Source: Acinetobacter colistiniresistens
Lineage (GTDB): Bacteria; Pseudomonadota; Gammaproteobacteria; Pseudomonadales; Moraxellaceae
DNA: 64,000 bases
Assembly: GCF_024582815.1 (NCBI RefSeq)
Contig: NZ_CP102099.1
Location: 3,596,001 to 3,660,000, forward strand
Direction of reading: 5' to 3'
Shown: positions 1-8,342 of the stretch, in pieces
Layout of the letters: each line of letters starts with the position of its first letter
Numbering within the stretch: position 1 is the first letter of the stretch
Program-made: the position numbers and the translations under genes
Notes under the pieces: generated by a model
What the model was told of the DNA's origin: nothing
Seen by the model: the letters and a program-made list of their open reading frames with translations, nothing else
Databases searched by the model: none

Positions 1-2
1 CT

Positions 3-527
3 CAAGCGATTCAGATCTGGCCAGGTCAAAAAGCACAACCCCTACATCGTGACGATACGGTATGGATGTGGCAACATCCGGGTTATGGTCGTGAAGCCAG
101 AGTACAAATCATGTTTGCTGTGACTGATTTTACAGAAGAAAATGGTGCGACTCGCGTCATTCCAGCCAGCCATTTGTGGGATGATCAAAGAGTACCTAAA
201 GAAGATGAAACCGTCGCGGCCGAAATGAAAGCAGGAGATGCTTTAATCTGGATTGGCTCAACCTATCATGGTGGAGGTGCCAATGTCAGCCATGCACCTC
301 GTATTGGATTGACTATGTCTTATGATCTGGGCTTTCTCAGACAGGAAGAAAATCATTATTTATCTCTCTCCACCGAAACAATTAAAAGCTTCCCTGATGA
401 GTTAAGAGGATTACTTGGTTGGAATATGAGCACGACTTTTGTTGGATTTGTCGAACATGAAGGTAAGATGATGAGTCCAATCGATATGTTAAATGTTCAG
501 GAATTTAAAACCACTGGGATTATCTGA
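3..527 (+). CDS. Phytanoyl-CoA dioxygenase family protein (5' end outside window)
   Basis: This is the C-terminal part of a non-haem Fe(II)/2-oxoglutarate dioxygenase of the PhyH type, which hydroxylates lipid-like or small organic substrates. The reading frame is open from the first bases of the window, so the start lies upstream. Visible are an H-R-D iron-binding pair just before the segment VWMWQHPGY, the family segment ENGATRVIPASH, and a distal histidine in TYHGGGANVS. A later Arg in APRIGLTMSYD fits the 2-oxoglutarate contact. The true substrate cannot be told from the sequence. A strong intrinsic terminator follows the stop. Confidence 0.8.
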   Translation, partial: QAIQIWPGQKAQPLHRDDTVWMWQHPGYGREARVQIMFAVTDFTEENGATRVIPASHLWDDQRVPKEDETVAAEMKAGDALIWIGSTYHGGGANVSHAPRIGLTMSYDLGFLRQEENHYLSLSTETIKSFPDELRGLLGWNMSTTFVGFVEHEGKMMSPIDMLNVQEFKTTGII

Positions 528-551
528 GCCTTGGTATCTGGAAATTGGAAA

Positions 552-595
552 GTAAGAAAACGTCGATCAAGTCGACGTTTTCTTACGCTTTTTAT
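552..595 (+). terminator. Intrinsic terminator after the dioxygenase gene
   Basis: A perfect 15-bp stem (552-566 with 572-586) with a 5-base loop is followed by GCTTTTTAT. It lies 25 bases after the dioxygenase stop and should end that transcript. Confidence 0.85.
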
Positions 596-929
596 CGCAA
601 ATCACTACCTGAATATTTAAAAATTTCTGGATGCTTTAAATATTTTCATCACATTCTTATCAGTTCATTTAGACAATAAAATCAATCACTGGTATGCAAG
701 AACTTATATGCACTGTGCCCTGCATATTTTAAATCACCTTCAGTACTGTCCTTACTTCAACACGAGTCAGTGGTTTGGCTAACACAGCTAAAATACTCAA
801 TCTAAGCTGATTAACTCTCTGGTCTCCACACTGTTTCCACACTTTTCTAATCGTTACTACACAAATATTCAAAATAATAGCAGCATCAAAAACTCCCCTC
901 ATCTGAACAGAATGCTTAAGAGTCAATTT
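596..929. other. Intergenic stretch with no recognised gene
   Basis: An A+T-rich gap between the dioxygenase terminator and the lipoprotein hydrolase. One 65-codon frame on the minus strand (729-926) overlaps the next gene's start and has no recognisable features, so it is not called. The stretch presumably holds the promoter of the hydrolase gene, but no convincing -35/-10 pair stands out. Confidence 0.5.
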
Positions 930-2906
930 ATGCCAAGACTTACATTTCCTCTATTTCAGCCGCTATGTATTCTGACTGTATTTAGCGTTCTAATAATAAG
1001 TGGCTGTCAGGTGGTTAGCCTAAAAAAACAGACGTTGCATACTACGATTGCCAATGAACGTAACAGTATTCTCACTCAAGGAAAGTTGAGTGGCGCCAGC
1101 CTGAATCTGCTCTATATGTCCGATATGGACATGAAATTGTGCATGAAAAACCCAGATGCATGTATTGTCGATCTGGAAAAAATTCCTCAGGTACAAACAG
1201 AACAACTATTATCAGCCGCTAGCGAGTTGTATCTATCCAGAGCTCTGACGCTTGCAGACTCGCATGATTGCAAAATCAATAAAAATACTAAACTAGAATC
1301 TAAACAAACCCAACAGGTGAATGAATGTTTAGACCAACAACTGCAAGCTTTAGATAAAAGTATTCGTTACAGCTATGCCTATCTGTTTAAGACTTCTCGT
1401 CAGCCTCAAGAGCGTATTTTTGATAACCGTCAGGTGCAAATTCGGGACTTTTATAATCAGGCACTCAACCAATTAGTAAATGTGTACAGCGCCAAGAATA
1501 CTTCTGCAACGATTCCAGAAAACATTAAAATTGGTGAAAGTACCTATACGATTGATATTGATTCATATCCCAAACTACAAGGTAAAAAGCTTGAGAAATT
1601 TACTTCAAGCTACAATATGAACTTTTCTGGATTAAGAACCATTAACCGTCGTGATGGTTTTGGTGCAGATTTTGTCGCGGTTTTACACACTAAAGAGAAT
1701 GATCCCAAGAATGGAAATCCCTATATTCTTGACCCACTCACCTATGCTTATCCAAACGGCGTTAATCCCAATATCCATGAAGCCCATTATCTTGCTTCAA
1801 CTCTGATTGCCCAGCCAGTCGATGAGCAAGCCACACTCAGCGAGATATTAAGTCGCCCAGATTTCAAAATAAAAATCTATGATCCCTACAATGTAGAAAA
1901 GATCAAAATTGAAGATAAAGAATACGCTCTGGCAGCGAACTTCTCTGCGCCCTATGGTTTATGGTTAGCAGAGAATAACTTAGGCTCTGCTGCATATCTA
2001 ACCTTGATTGACCGTAATCAACGTTTGACTATGCCTCATCTATATATGCTTGAACCCTATAATCCGAATAAAAAAGTGATTGTTTTGATTCATGGACTGG
2101 CCAGCAGCCCAGAAGCATGGATTGCTGTAACGAATGAAATTATGGGGGATAAGACACTACGTGAGCATTATCAGGTTTGGCAAGTATTTTACTCGACCAA
2201 TATGCCCATTCTGGAAAGTCGCTTTCAGATTTCTGCTTTACTCAAACAAACATTTGCCTCTCTCAACCCACAAGACCCTGCATCTCAAAATGCTGTTTTG
2301 ATTGGTCATAGTATGGGAGGAATTATTAGCCGCCTTTTAGTCAGTCATGCAGATATTTCAAAAGAAGCCTTACCGATGATGAGTAACCACGTTCAAGCTC
2401 GGATGAGAAAACATCCAGTTATAGGCGAACGCTTAAAGATGGAACCGATTCCAAACTTTGATCGCGTCATTTTCCTTGCTGCTCCTCATCGTGGAACAAG
2501 CTATGCCGACCGCTGGTTCACCGTAACTGCACGAAACATTATTGGACTGCCCTCAGCATTTTTAAAAACATTAACCAATACACTCACGAGCTATGACGAT
2601 GATCTTAAAGATTTTGTCAGAACCATCAATAACAGGCTACAAAATGGCCCTAGCGATCTGAGTAATAAGTCAGAGTTTATGGAACTCACCTCGGATATAC
2701 AGCCTAAAGAAGGTTTGGTTTTTCATTCCATCATGGGCAATATCACCAAAAGTAATGATACTGATACCATTACGGATGGCATTGTTCCTTATAAAAGTGC
2801 CCATTTAGAAGGTGCGATTTCAGAGAAAATCATTAAAGGCGGGCATTCTATTCAAATAAAGCCTGAAACGGTATTGGAACTTGGGACTGTTCTAAATTTT
2901 GTGTAA
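930..2906 (+). CDS. Lipoprotein alpha/beta hydrolase (esterase/lipase-like), C terminus replaced by IS sequence
   Basis: A predicted outer-membrane-anchored or periplasmic serine hydrolase. The N terminus has a signal peptide ending in the lipobox IISGC, with the lipid-modified Cys near residue 26. The hydrolase core carries an oxyanion-hole HG in VLIHGLASSPEAW (about residue 388), the nucleophile elbow GHSMGG (Ser about 460), a candidate Asp near 615 in TITDGIVPY and the catalytic His in GGHS (about 636). The start at 930 is preferred over 912 because AAGAG lies seven bases before it. The last seven codons (GTVLNFV and the stop) come from the left end of an inserted IS. The original 18 C-terminal residues lie at 4208-4264. 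The triad is intact, so activity may survive. Its substrate is unknown. Confidence 0.8.
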   Translation: MPRLTFPLFQPLCILTVFSVLIISGCQVVSLKKQTLHTTIANERNSILTQGKLSGASLNLLYMSDMDMKLCMKNPDACIVDLEKIPQVQTEQLLSAASELYLSRALTLADSHDCKINKNTKLESKQTQQVNECLDQQLQALDKSIRYSYAYLFKTSRQPQERIFDNRQVQIRDFYNQALNQLVNVYSAKNTSATIPENIKIGESTYTIDIDSYPKLQGKKLEKFTSSYNMNFSGLRTINRRDGFGADFVAVLHTKENDPKNGNPYILDPLTYAYPNGVNPNIHEAHYLASTLIAQPVDEQATLSEILSRPDFKIKIYDPYNVEKIKIEDKEYALAANFSAPYGLWLAENNLGSAAYLTLIDRNQRLTMPHLYMLEPYNPNKKVIVLIHGLASSPEAWIAVTNEIMGDKTLREHYQVWQVFYSTNMPILESRFQISALLKQTFASLNPQDPASQNAVLIGHSMGGIISRLLVSHADISKEALPMMSNHVQARMRKHPVIGERLKMEPIPNFDRVIFLAAPHRGTSYADRWFTVTARNIIGLPSAFLKTLTNTLTSYDDDLKDFVRTINNRLQNGPSDLSNKSEFMELTSDIQPKEGLVFHSIMGNITKSNDTDTITDGIVPYKSAHLEGAISEKIIKGGHSIQIKPETVLELGTVLNFV

Positions 2907-4199
2907 GTACTTAATTTTCATTTATCCTTCAGAGGATAATTACAAAAGGTACTTCACATGGATGAAGCAACAATCAAAAGTATGGCTGCCGAATTGGCTA
3001 AAGGTCTAAAAACACCAGAAGACTTAAACCAAATGACAGCAGTCTTTAAAAAATTCATGATTGAAACTGCACTCAATACTGAACTTTCAGACCATCTCGG
3101 TTATGAAAAGCATCAGTCCAGGAAAGGCTCAAATAGCCGTAATGGGTTTAGTTCTAAAACCATTACAACTCAAGATGGACAACTGGCTTTAGATATTCCC
3201 CGTGATCGAGAAGGTTCATTTGAGCCACAAATTATCAAAAAGCACCAAACACGCATCACCAGTATGGATGACCAAATCCTCTCACTGTATGCAAAAGGAA
3301 TGACTAATAGGGAAATTGTAGCCTTCTTCAAAGAAATGTACGATGCCGATGTCTCAGCATCTCTCATCAGCAAAGTTACCGATGCTGTGATTGAGCAAGT
3401 GACTGAGTGGCAAAATAGAGCCTTAGATAGCCTTTATCCTGTTGTCTATCTTGACTGTATTGTTGTCAAAGTCCGTCAGCACTCCAATGTGATTAACAAG
3501 TCCGTATACCTTGCTTTAGGCATCAATATGGATGGACAAAAAGAATTACTGGGTATGTGGATTGCTCAGACAGAAGGTGCCAAATTCTGGCTGTCAGTCA
3601 TGACAGAGCTAAAAATCGAGGAGTACAGGATATTCTTGTTGCCTGTGTAGATGGATTAAAAGGCTTTCCTGACGCGATAGCCTCCGTTTACCCTCATACT
3701 GATATTCAACTGTGTATCGTGCATGTTGTACGCAATAGCCTGAGATTTGTAAGCTGGAAAGACTACAAGGCTGTTACCTCGGGTCTGAAAGCGATTTATC
3801 AGGCAAGTACAGAGGAAAATGCTTTAAAGTCCCTAGACATCTTCTGTGATCAATGGAATCACCAGTATCCCAAAATTGGAGAATCCTGGCGGGCCAATTG
3901 GGAAAATATCCGAACGATCTTTAGCTATCCAGCCGAAATACGTCATGCAATTTATACAACAAATGCGATTGAGTCGTTGAATAGCGTAATACGCCATTCA
4001 ACGAAGAAGAGGAAAATCTTTTCATCTGATGACTCAGTAAAGAAGGTCATTTACTTAGCAACATCAAATGCTGCGAAGAAATGGACGATGCCAATTCAAA
4101 ATTGGCGTTTAGCAATGAATTGGTTTACGATTCAGTTCGATGATCGATTAAAAGATCATTTATAAAAAATGGAACTTACACAAAATAATTTACAGGCTC
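2883..4199 (+). mobile_element. IS256-family insertion sequence, 1317 bp, flanked by an 8-bp target duplication
   Basis: The left end begins GGGACTGTTC and the right end, read inward on the other strand, begins GAGCCTGTAA. Both share TTTTGTGTAAGT a little further in, giving an imperfect inverted repeat of about 26 bp. The octamer TGGAACTT stands on both sides (2875-2882 and 4200-4207) and is a target-site duplication of the size usual for IS256 relatives. The element carries one transposase gene, which is frameshifted here. It interrupts the 3' end of the lipoprotein hydrolase gene. Confidence 0.88.
2958..4165 (+). pseudogene. IS256-family transposase with an internal -1 frameshift
   Basis: A mutator-type DDE transposase that would move the surrounding IS. 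The first frame runs 2958-3650 and the second continues from about 3614 to 4165. Joined at the A-run 3611-3615, the product reads through as TELK then NRGVQDILVACVDGL, the usual family sequence, for about 400 residues. The catalytic acidic residues can be seen: Asp in VVYLDCI, Asp in CVDGLKGFPD and Glu in NAIESLNS. One A seems to be missing from a run that would have had six. This is either a real loss of function, a sequencing error in a homopolymer, or, less likely, a programmed -1 shift. Confidence 0.85.
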
Positions 4200-4207
4200 T
4201 GGAACTT

Positions 4208-4264
4208 CGCCGTATCTTGAGCCAACATTTAACCGAGCATGGTTTATACAAAGTAAAAAACTAA
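4208..4264 (+). pseudogene. Severed 3' end of the lipoprotein hydrolase gene
   Basis: If the IS and one copy of its target duplication are removed, the hydrolase frame continues from ELEL-type sequence straight into RRILSQHLTEHGLYKVKN and a TAA stop at 4262-4264. This 19-codon piece is in the same frame and directly precedes a terminator, so it is the displaced original C terminus. Confidence 0.82.
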
Positions 4265-4273
4265 ACATCCAGA

Positions 4274-4301
4274 GCTAAAGTGAACGCACTTTAGCTTTTT
4301 T
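4274..4301 (+). terminator. Original terminator of the hydrolase gene
   Basis: A perfect 9-bp stem GCTAAAGTG / CACTTTAGC with a 4-base loop is followed by TTTTTTC. It lies ten bases after the displaced hydrolase stop codon. Confidence 0.85.
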
Positions 4302-4486
4302 CGTTATATCACTCGTTTTCCCGTATTCTATTCCGGATCTCTTCTTGCCCTTTTAGCGCATTGTCTAATAGTTTACTGAACAAGATACCCACTCGGTATA
4401 TAAGCTAAATAAAGCATCTTGAGTGCTGGTTTAATTCAGAGCATCTTTTCCTAAGCGATCTTTCGCAATTTTTTCTGCTGACCAAA

Positions 4487-5083
4487 TTACATCAAGCGAT
4501 TCAACAGCATTAATACTGTTTGTTCCATTTGCTTTTGTTTTTGTGTATCCGAAACACCTTGAACACTGAATCCCCAATATGCTTCAAATAAACAAGCAAG
4601 AACATATGCTGTCGAACTAATCGCATCTTGAGTTGCCTTGGGATACTCCTGTGCCAACTGACTTTCAAAATCAGGTAGCCAATGCTGTGTCCAAAGATCA
4701 TGCAACATTTGCTTGATCAAGGGATTTCTGGCACTTTGCGCAACCAGTTCTAGCCAAACAATCAAATCATCCTGAGTCCGATAAACTTCGGGCGTGAATA
4801 ACATGATAATTCTATCACTCAATGGTTTTCCACTGAAACGATGAATAATTTCAGTCCCCATTTCGCCAATGTAATGCTCTATGAAAGCATTGATTAAATC
4901 TGCACGTGAAGAAAAATAATGATGAACTAGCGTACGTTGCATGCCTGAAGCTTCCGCTACTTTGGCAAAGGTAATACCTTCTAATCCTTCCTTTGCAACT
5001 ACTGAGACAGCAGCTTGAAGAATTTCATATGACCTTTCATGCGCCTTACTCGGTCTTCCTACCTTGTTTTCCATCATCGCCAT
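4487..5083 (-). CDS. TetR-family transcriptional regulator
   Basis: A 198-residue one-component repressor of the TetR class. The N-terminal DNA-binding domain spans about residues 14-60, with the helix-turn-helix segment TFAKVAEASGMQRTLVHHYF, and the rest is the ligand-binding/dimer domain. It is divergent from a 7-TM protein gene and an FAD oxidase gene, with an 80-bp gap that holds a near-palindrome. The arrangement suggests that it represses itself and the divergent genes. The inducer is unknown. ATG codons two and three codons downstream are possible alternative starts. Confidence 0.88.
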   Translation of the reverse strand: MAMMENKVGRPSKAHERSYEILQAAVSVVAKEGLEGITFAKVAEASGMQRTLVHHYFSSRADLINAFIEHYIGEMGTEIIHRFSGKPLSDRIIMLFTPEVYRTQDDLIVWLELVAQSARNPLIKQMLHDLWTQHWLPDFESQLAQEYPKATQDAISSTAYVLACLFEAYWGFSVQGVSDTQKQKQMEQTVLMLLNRLM

Positions 5084-5120
5084 AAATAAAAAAATGTTTA
5101 CTAATTAATCATACCATATT

Positions 5121-5143
5121 ACTTTACTGACATGACAGTCAAT
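5121..5143. promoter_or_regulatory. Candidate TetR operator between divergent genes
   Basis: The core ACTGACATGACAGT (5126-5139) matches its own reverse complement at 12 of 14 positions and is flanked by further matching T/A bases. On the minus strand a TTGACT box (5137-5142) followed 18 bases later by TATGGT could be the regulator's own promoter, so a bound repressor would sit over it. The operator role is inferred from position and symmetry only. Confidence 0.5.
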
Positions 5144-5163
5144 TAATTAAGGGAAGTCATATC

Positions 5164-5916
5164 ATGAAAATTCTTGGGCTTGCTGCCGGTAGCGAAATGG
5201 ACGCTACAACAGCAAAAATCTTAACTGATAGTGAAATGCTGCATGCCGCTATTCTAGAAATTATCAATATATGTGGGCTGGTTGCCTGTATTGTATTGGC
5301 GCTTTCGGGCTGGATTTACGGCGCAAAATTTCTCAAGAAAAACAATTATCTGCTTGGACTAGAATGGTGGATTGTGGCTTTTTCTGCGACAAACTTTGTT
5401 TTGTATATGCTAACGGGTGAGCATGTTCATTATTCAATTACAATGTTTCTAGATTCATTCTCACGCAGCTTTGGTATGCCCGTCATTGCCGTACTAGGCT
5501 TAATGGCATTGACCCATAATTATAAACCCACAGCGTTGAATGAAGTGCTGCTGTTCGCCGCTGCATTCGCGGGCACTTTTGTTATCTTCTTGGCCGATTT
5601 CTTTGACGGTATACGCCCGTATTTTTACGTCGTCATGTGGCTGATTCTTGCGATCTATCTCTGCTACTTCATTCTTTGCTTGGCACGTGCTGGGGAAACT
5701 CTGCATGCCGTGGCGACAACATTCACTTTAATCGTCAGCCTCGCCGTCGCAATCGTCTATGACTTCTTCCCGATCCCTGGCGATGATACGCATATGATTT
5801 TTATGACCTGGGCATTCATCACTTGGGCTTATGCTGTTATCCAGTTGTATTACGCCTATAACGCACTAGCACGTTCCCAGACACTTTCCAGAGAATCTCT
5901 GATTCCAGCCCACTAA
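5164..5916 (+). CDS. Seven-helix integral membrane protein of unknown function
   Basis: A 250-residue protein with about seven hydrophobic helices, near residues 35-57, 68-86, 103-120, 128-148, 155-180, 183-207 and 214-239. The loops are short and there is no ATP-binding or enzyme motif. The region ahead of the first helix is not a typical signal peptide. The start has GGGAAG nine bases upstream. It leads a probable two-gene unit with the FAD oxidase gene 74 bp downstream, divergent from the TetR gene. A sensor, permease or membrane partner of the oxidase is possible, but none is shown. I do not recognise the family. Confidence 0.75.
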   Translation: MKILGLAAGSEMDATTAKILTDSEMLHAAILEIINICGLVACIVLALSGWIYGAKFLKKNNYLLGLEWWIVAFSATNFVLYMLTGEHVHYSITMFLDSFSRSFGMPVIAVLGLMALTHNYKPTALNEVLLFAAAFAGTFVIFLADFFDGIRPYFYVVMWLILAIYLCYFILCLARAGETLHAVATTFTLIVSLAVAIVYDFFPIPGDDTHMIFMTWAFITWAYAVIQLYYAYNALARSQTLSRESLIPAH

Positions 5917-5990
5917 CCAACAAACCACCAAATAATTACTTTTAAAATCAAACCCTGTACGCAAGTACAGTAAAGATAAAAGGATAGCAA

Positions 5991-7365
5991 ATGAATCATT
6001 TCAATGAAGAAATGGCGAACTACAATCCAAGCACATTGCCATTTCGACCTCTTGGTGGCTGGGTAGAAGAACCAAGTGATCTTCAGCCTGAGCTGGAAGG
6101 CTCTGTCAACGCTGATGTCATTGTGGTTGGGGCTGGATTTGCGGGGCTCTCCACTGCCCTTGAGCTGAATGCCCGTGGTGCAAAAGTGATTGTGCTTGAA
6201 CAGGAGTTCGGTGGCGTTGGTGCCAGTGGCCGTAATGCTGGTTATCTGCTTGGCAGTATGGGCATTGAGTTTGAAATGTTCGCAAAACGCGTCGGTGTTG
6301 AGCACGCACGAAAATTTGTGAATTTTTATGACGAGGCCGTGTGCTACGTCGAAAAGCGTCTAGCCGAGTTGGAAATTCAATGTGATTACAATCCTTCTGG
6401 CATCATACGTGCTGCGATTGATCCTTCTCAGGAAAAATGGCTACGTCGCAGTATGGAGGTTGGTCGTGAACTGGGTTCAATCACTCGCTTTGTAGATCAA
6501 GCAGAGATGCGCGCTCGCGGTATTCCACCAGCGTTTCTATTTGGTAGTGAGCAACGTGGCGGCACGCTCAATCCTGGTAAATATGTCGGCGGTTTACGTC
6601 GTGCGGCAATTCAGGCAGGCGTTAAGCTCTATGAAAAAAACGCCCTTGCTGTCTTACAGTGAAGGCGCGGAGATAACCTGCAAGACTCCACGAGGTCGTG
6701 CAACTGCCTCAATCGTAGTATTGGCGACAAATGCGTTCACACCTCAGTTAGGGTTACTACGTGATAAGGTTGCGCCGATACGCGTATCAGCAATTGAAAC
6801 CCAACAGTTGTCTCCAAAGCAATTGGCATCTTTGGGTTGGCAGAATAGAGAAGGAATTATTACACCGCATTTGATGATGGAGAGCCATCGTCTCACAGCA
6901 CACAATACGATGGTGTTGACGGTGAAGAAGTTAAATTATGTTTATGGTTCAAAGACTCCTAATGTGCCAGATCAAGATGCCTATGCTGCACTGGCACAGA
7001 CCTTGCGTGAACGTCATCCTACCTTGCAAGGTCTTGGTATTAAGCACTGCTGGAGTGGTTACGTTAGCGTGGCATATGATTTTCTGCCTGTGGTAGGTAC
7101 TACAGGAACGCATCAAAATATAATCTATGTTGCTGGCTGTACTGGGCATGGGCTTGCTACTCAGTCCTTTATGGGGCAGTTACTTGCCGAGAAAATCAAA
7201 GGCATTGAGAATCCTATTTTAACAGCCCTGTATCATAAAACGCCTTCGACCCTCCCTGAACCATTGCAGTGGTGTGCTTTTAAAACCGCTTTCTCCGCAG
7301 CTGGTTTTTATGATCGTCTAACTGACCGTAAAGCACGTTCTATGAGTACAAATTCGGAGATATAA
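5991..7365 (+). pseudogene. FAD-dependent amine oxidase (DAO/PuuB-like) broken by a +1 frameshift
   Basis: An oxidase of the D-amino-acid-oxidase fold, the type that oxidises amines or gamma-glutamyl-polyamines. The first frame (to 6662) carries the FAD-binding GAGFAGLSTALE near residue 45 and GASGRNAGYLLG near residue 78. The second frame (from about 6640) carries the rest, including YVSVAYDFLPVVG and the C-terminal FAD contact GCTGHGLATQ. The frames join at a run of seven A's (6634-6640): with six, the product reads LYEKTPLLSYSEGAE and runs on for about 457 residues. The cause is either a true single-base insertion or a homopolymer sequencing error. A good terminator follows the stop. Confidence 0.83.
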
Positions 7366-7376
7366 AAGCTTTAAAT

Positions 7377-7408
7377 AAACAAGCCCTTGAAAGATCAAGG
7401 GCTTGTTT
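7377..7408. terminator. Intrinsic terminator after the FAD oxidase gene
   Basis: A perfect 14-bp stem AAACAAGCCCTTGA / TCAAGGGCTTGTTT with loop AAGA starts 12 bases after the stop codon. Confidence 0.8.
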
Positions 7409-7443
7409 AAATGTTTATGAAAACGGTGACAGTTTTTCATTTA

Positions 7444-7686
7444 TTATTTCTGCGGAGTTCGAACCAGCTTAGACACATCATATCCATAATCCCGTGCAGT
7501 TTGCACATACGATTGATACGTTGCCGCATCCAGATTCGGATCTCTTGATAATATCCACAGGTACTTATGAGATGGGCCTCCGACCAATGCGACACGGTAA
7601 TTAGAATCAACTCCTAGAACCCAGTAATCTCCTTTGGTGAACGGAATCCATCGTAATCCAGAAGGCAAGAAGCTAACTTTTAGCAT
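7444..7686 (-). pseudogene. C-terminal half of a bacterial lipocalin (Blc-like), N terminus missing
   Basis: The 80 codons match the C-terminal half of outer-membrane lipocalins, with the stretches VSFLPSGLRWIPFTKGDYWV, YRVALVGGPSHKYLWILSR and a final DVSKLVRTPQ. A complete lipocalin has about 170-180 residues, with a lipobox and a GxW strand motif at the front, and none of that is present upstream. In the same frame, sequence before the ATG turns into a stop within 11 codons and is not lipocalin-like. The ATG has AAGGGA a few bases before it, so a short peptide could still be made. It is most likely a deletion remnant. Confidence 0.75.
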
Positions 7687-7754
7687 ACTATTCCCTTCAT
7701 AAAGGCAAAAATAAGGTCAAATCAAGTCGGATGATATCGGACAAACAGGCAAAT

Positions 7755-7791
7755 AAAAAAGCCTTCAAGTATTGAACTTAAAGGCTTTTTT
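7755..7791 (-). terminator. Intrinsic terminator of ssrA
   Basis: An 11-bp A/T-flanked stem AAAAAAGCCTT / AAGGCTTTTTT with further inner pairing lies 32 bases past the tmRNA 3' end on the minus strand. The T-run makes it usable on either strand. Confidence 0.8.
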
Positions 7792-7822
7792 ATATCGGAT
7801 CGAACAATCCCTAATAATATTT

Positions 7823-8182
7823 TGGTGGAGATGGCGGGAGTTGAACCCGCGTCCGCCAGCACTACACTCGAGAATACTACATGCTTAGATATCGTCTATT
7901 GTTTTAACACTAAGTGACCCGACGAACAGGGTACAAAGTGCGATCCTCTAGATTTGGTATAGTGTCCCGAGGCTCAACACTATACGGACTTGTGTGCGTG
8001 CGCTTCAGTCGGGTTCACTGACCACAAGTATTCAGTGAAGCGGACAAGCTGCCCTTAGGCAGCTAGAGCGTATGATTCGTCGTTTGCGACTATTAAAATG
8101 CAAATTTTATTTACGAGAGGAAATGCGCTCTCGGCATGCATCTATGAGTTTCATCACCAGCGTCGAAGCCAATAACATCCCC
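7823..8182 (-). ncRNA. ssrA: Transfer-messenger RNA (tmRNA)
   Basis: About 360 bases on the minus strand. The 5' end reads GGGGATGTTATTGGCTTCGA and the 3' end CCCGCCATCTCCACCA with an encoded CCA, which together form the alanine-tRNA-like domain. The T-arm GGGTTCAACTCCC is clear. The tag frame is at 8055-8087 on the minus strand: GCA as the resume codon and then ANDESYALAA followed by TAA. tmRNA rescues stalled ribosomes and marks the incomplete proteins for proteolysis. It is a one-piece type, as usual in gammaproteobacteria. Confidence 0.97.
8055..8087 (-). other. tmRNA tag reading frame (ANDESYALAA)
   Basis: Starts with the GCA resume codon after AATAGTC and ends in TAA, coding for ANDESYALAA. 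The final ALAA is the protease-recognition end. Confidence 0.92.
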
Positions 8183-8342
8183 AAAGTACAGCGCAATGAT
8201 AACATAGATGGCTAGAATTTAAATGTTAATTTCTAAGCATCGAACAAAATATGCGCTTATAAGTCTATATTGTTGCTGAACTTGGTTTTTCAAGACCTGA
8301 ATTAAAACAAGCTGCCACAAAGACAGCATTCTCGATATAAAC

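Noticed and set aside
729..926. A 65-codon minus-strand frame upstream of the hydrolase gene
   Set aside because: It overlaps the start of the clear plus-strand gene, and has no ribosome site, motif or family look.
3557..4165. Second transposase frame taken as a separate gene
   Set aside because: It only makes sense as the continuation of the first frame after a one-base shift; the first 19 codons are not transposase-like.
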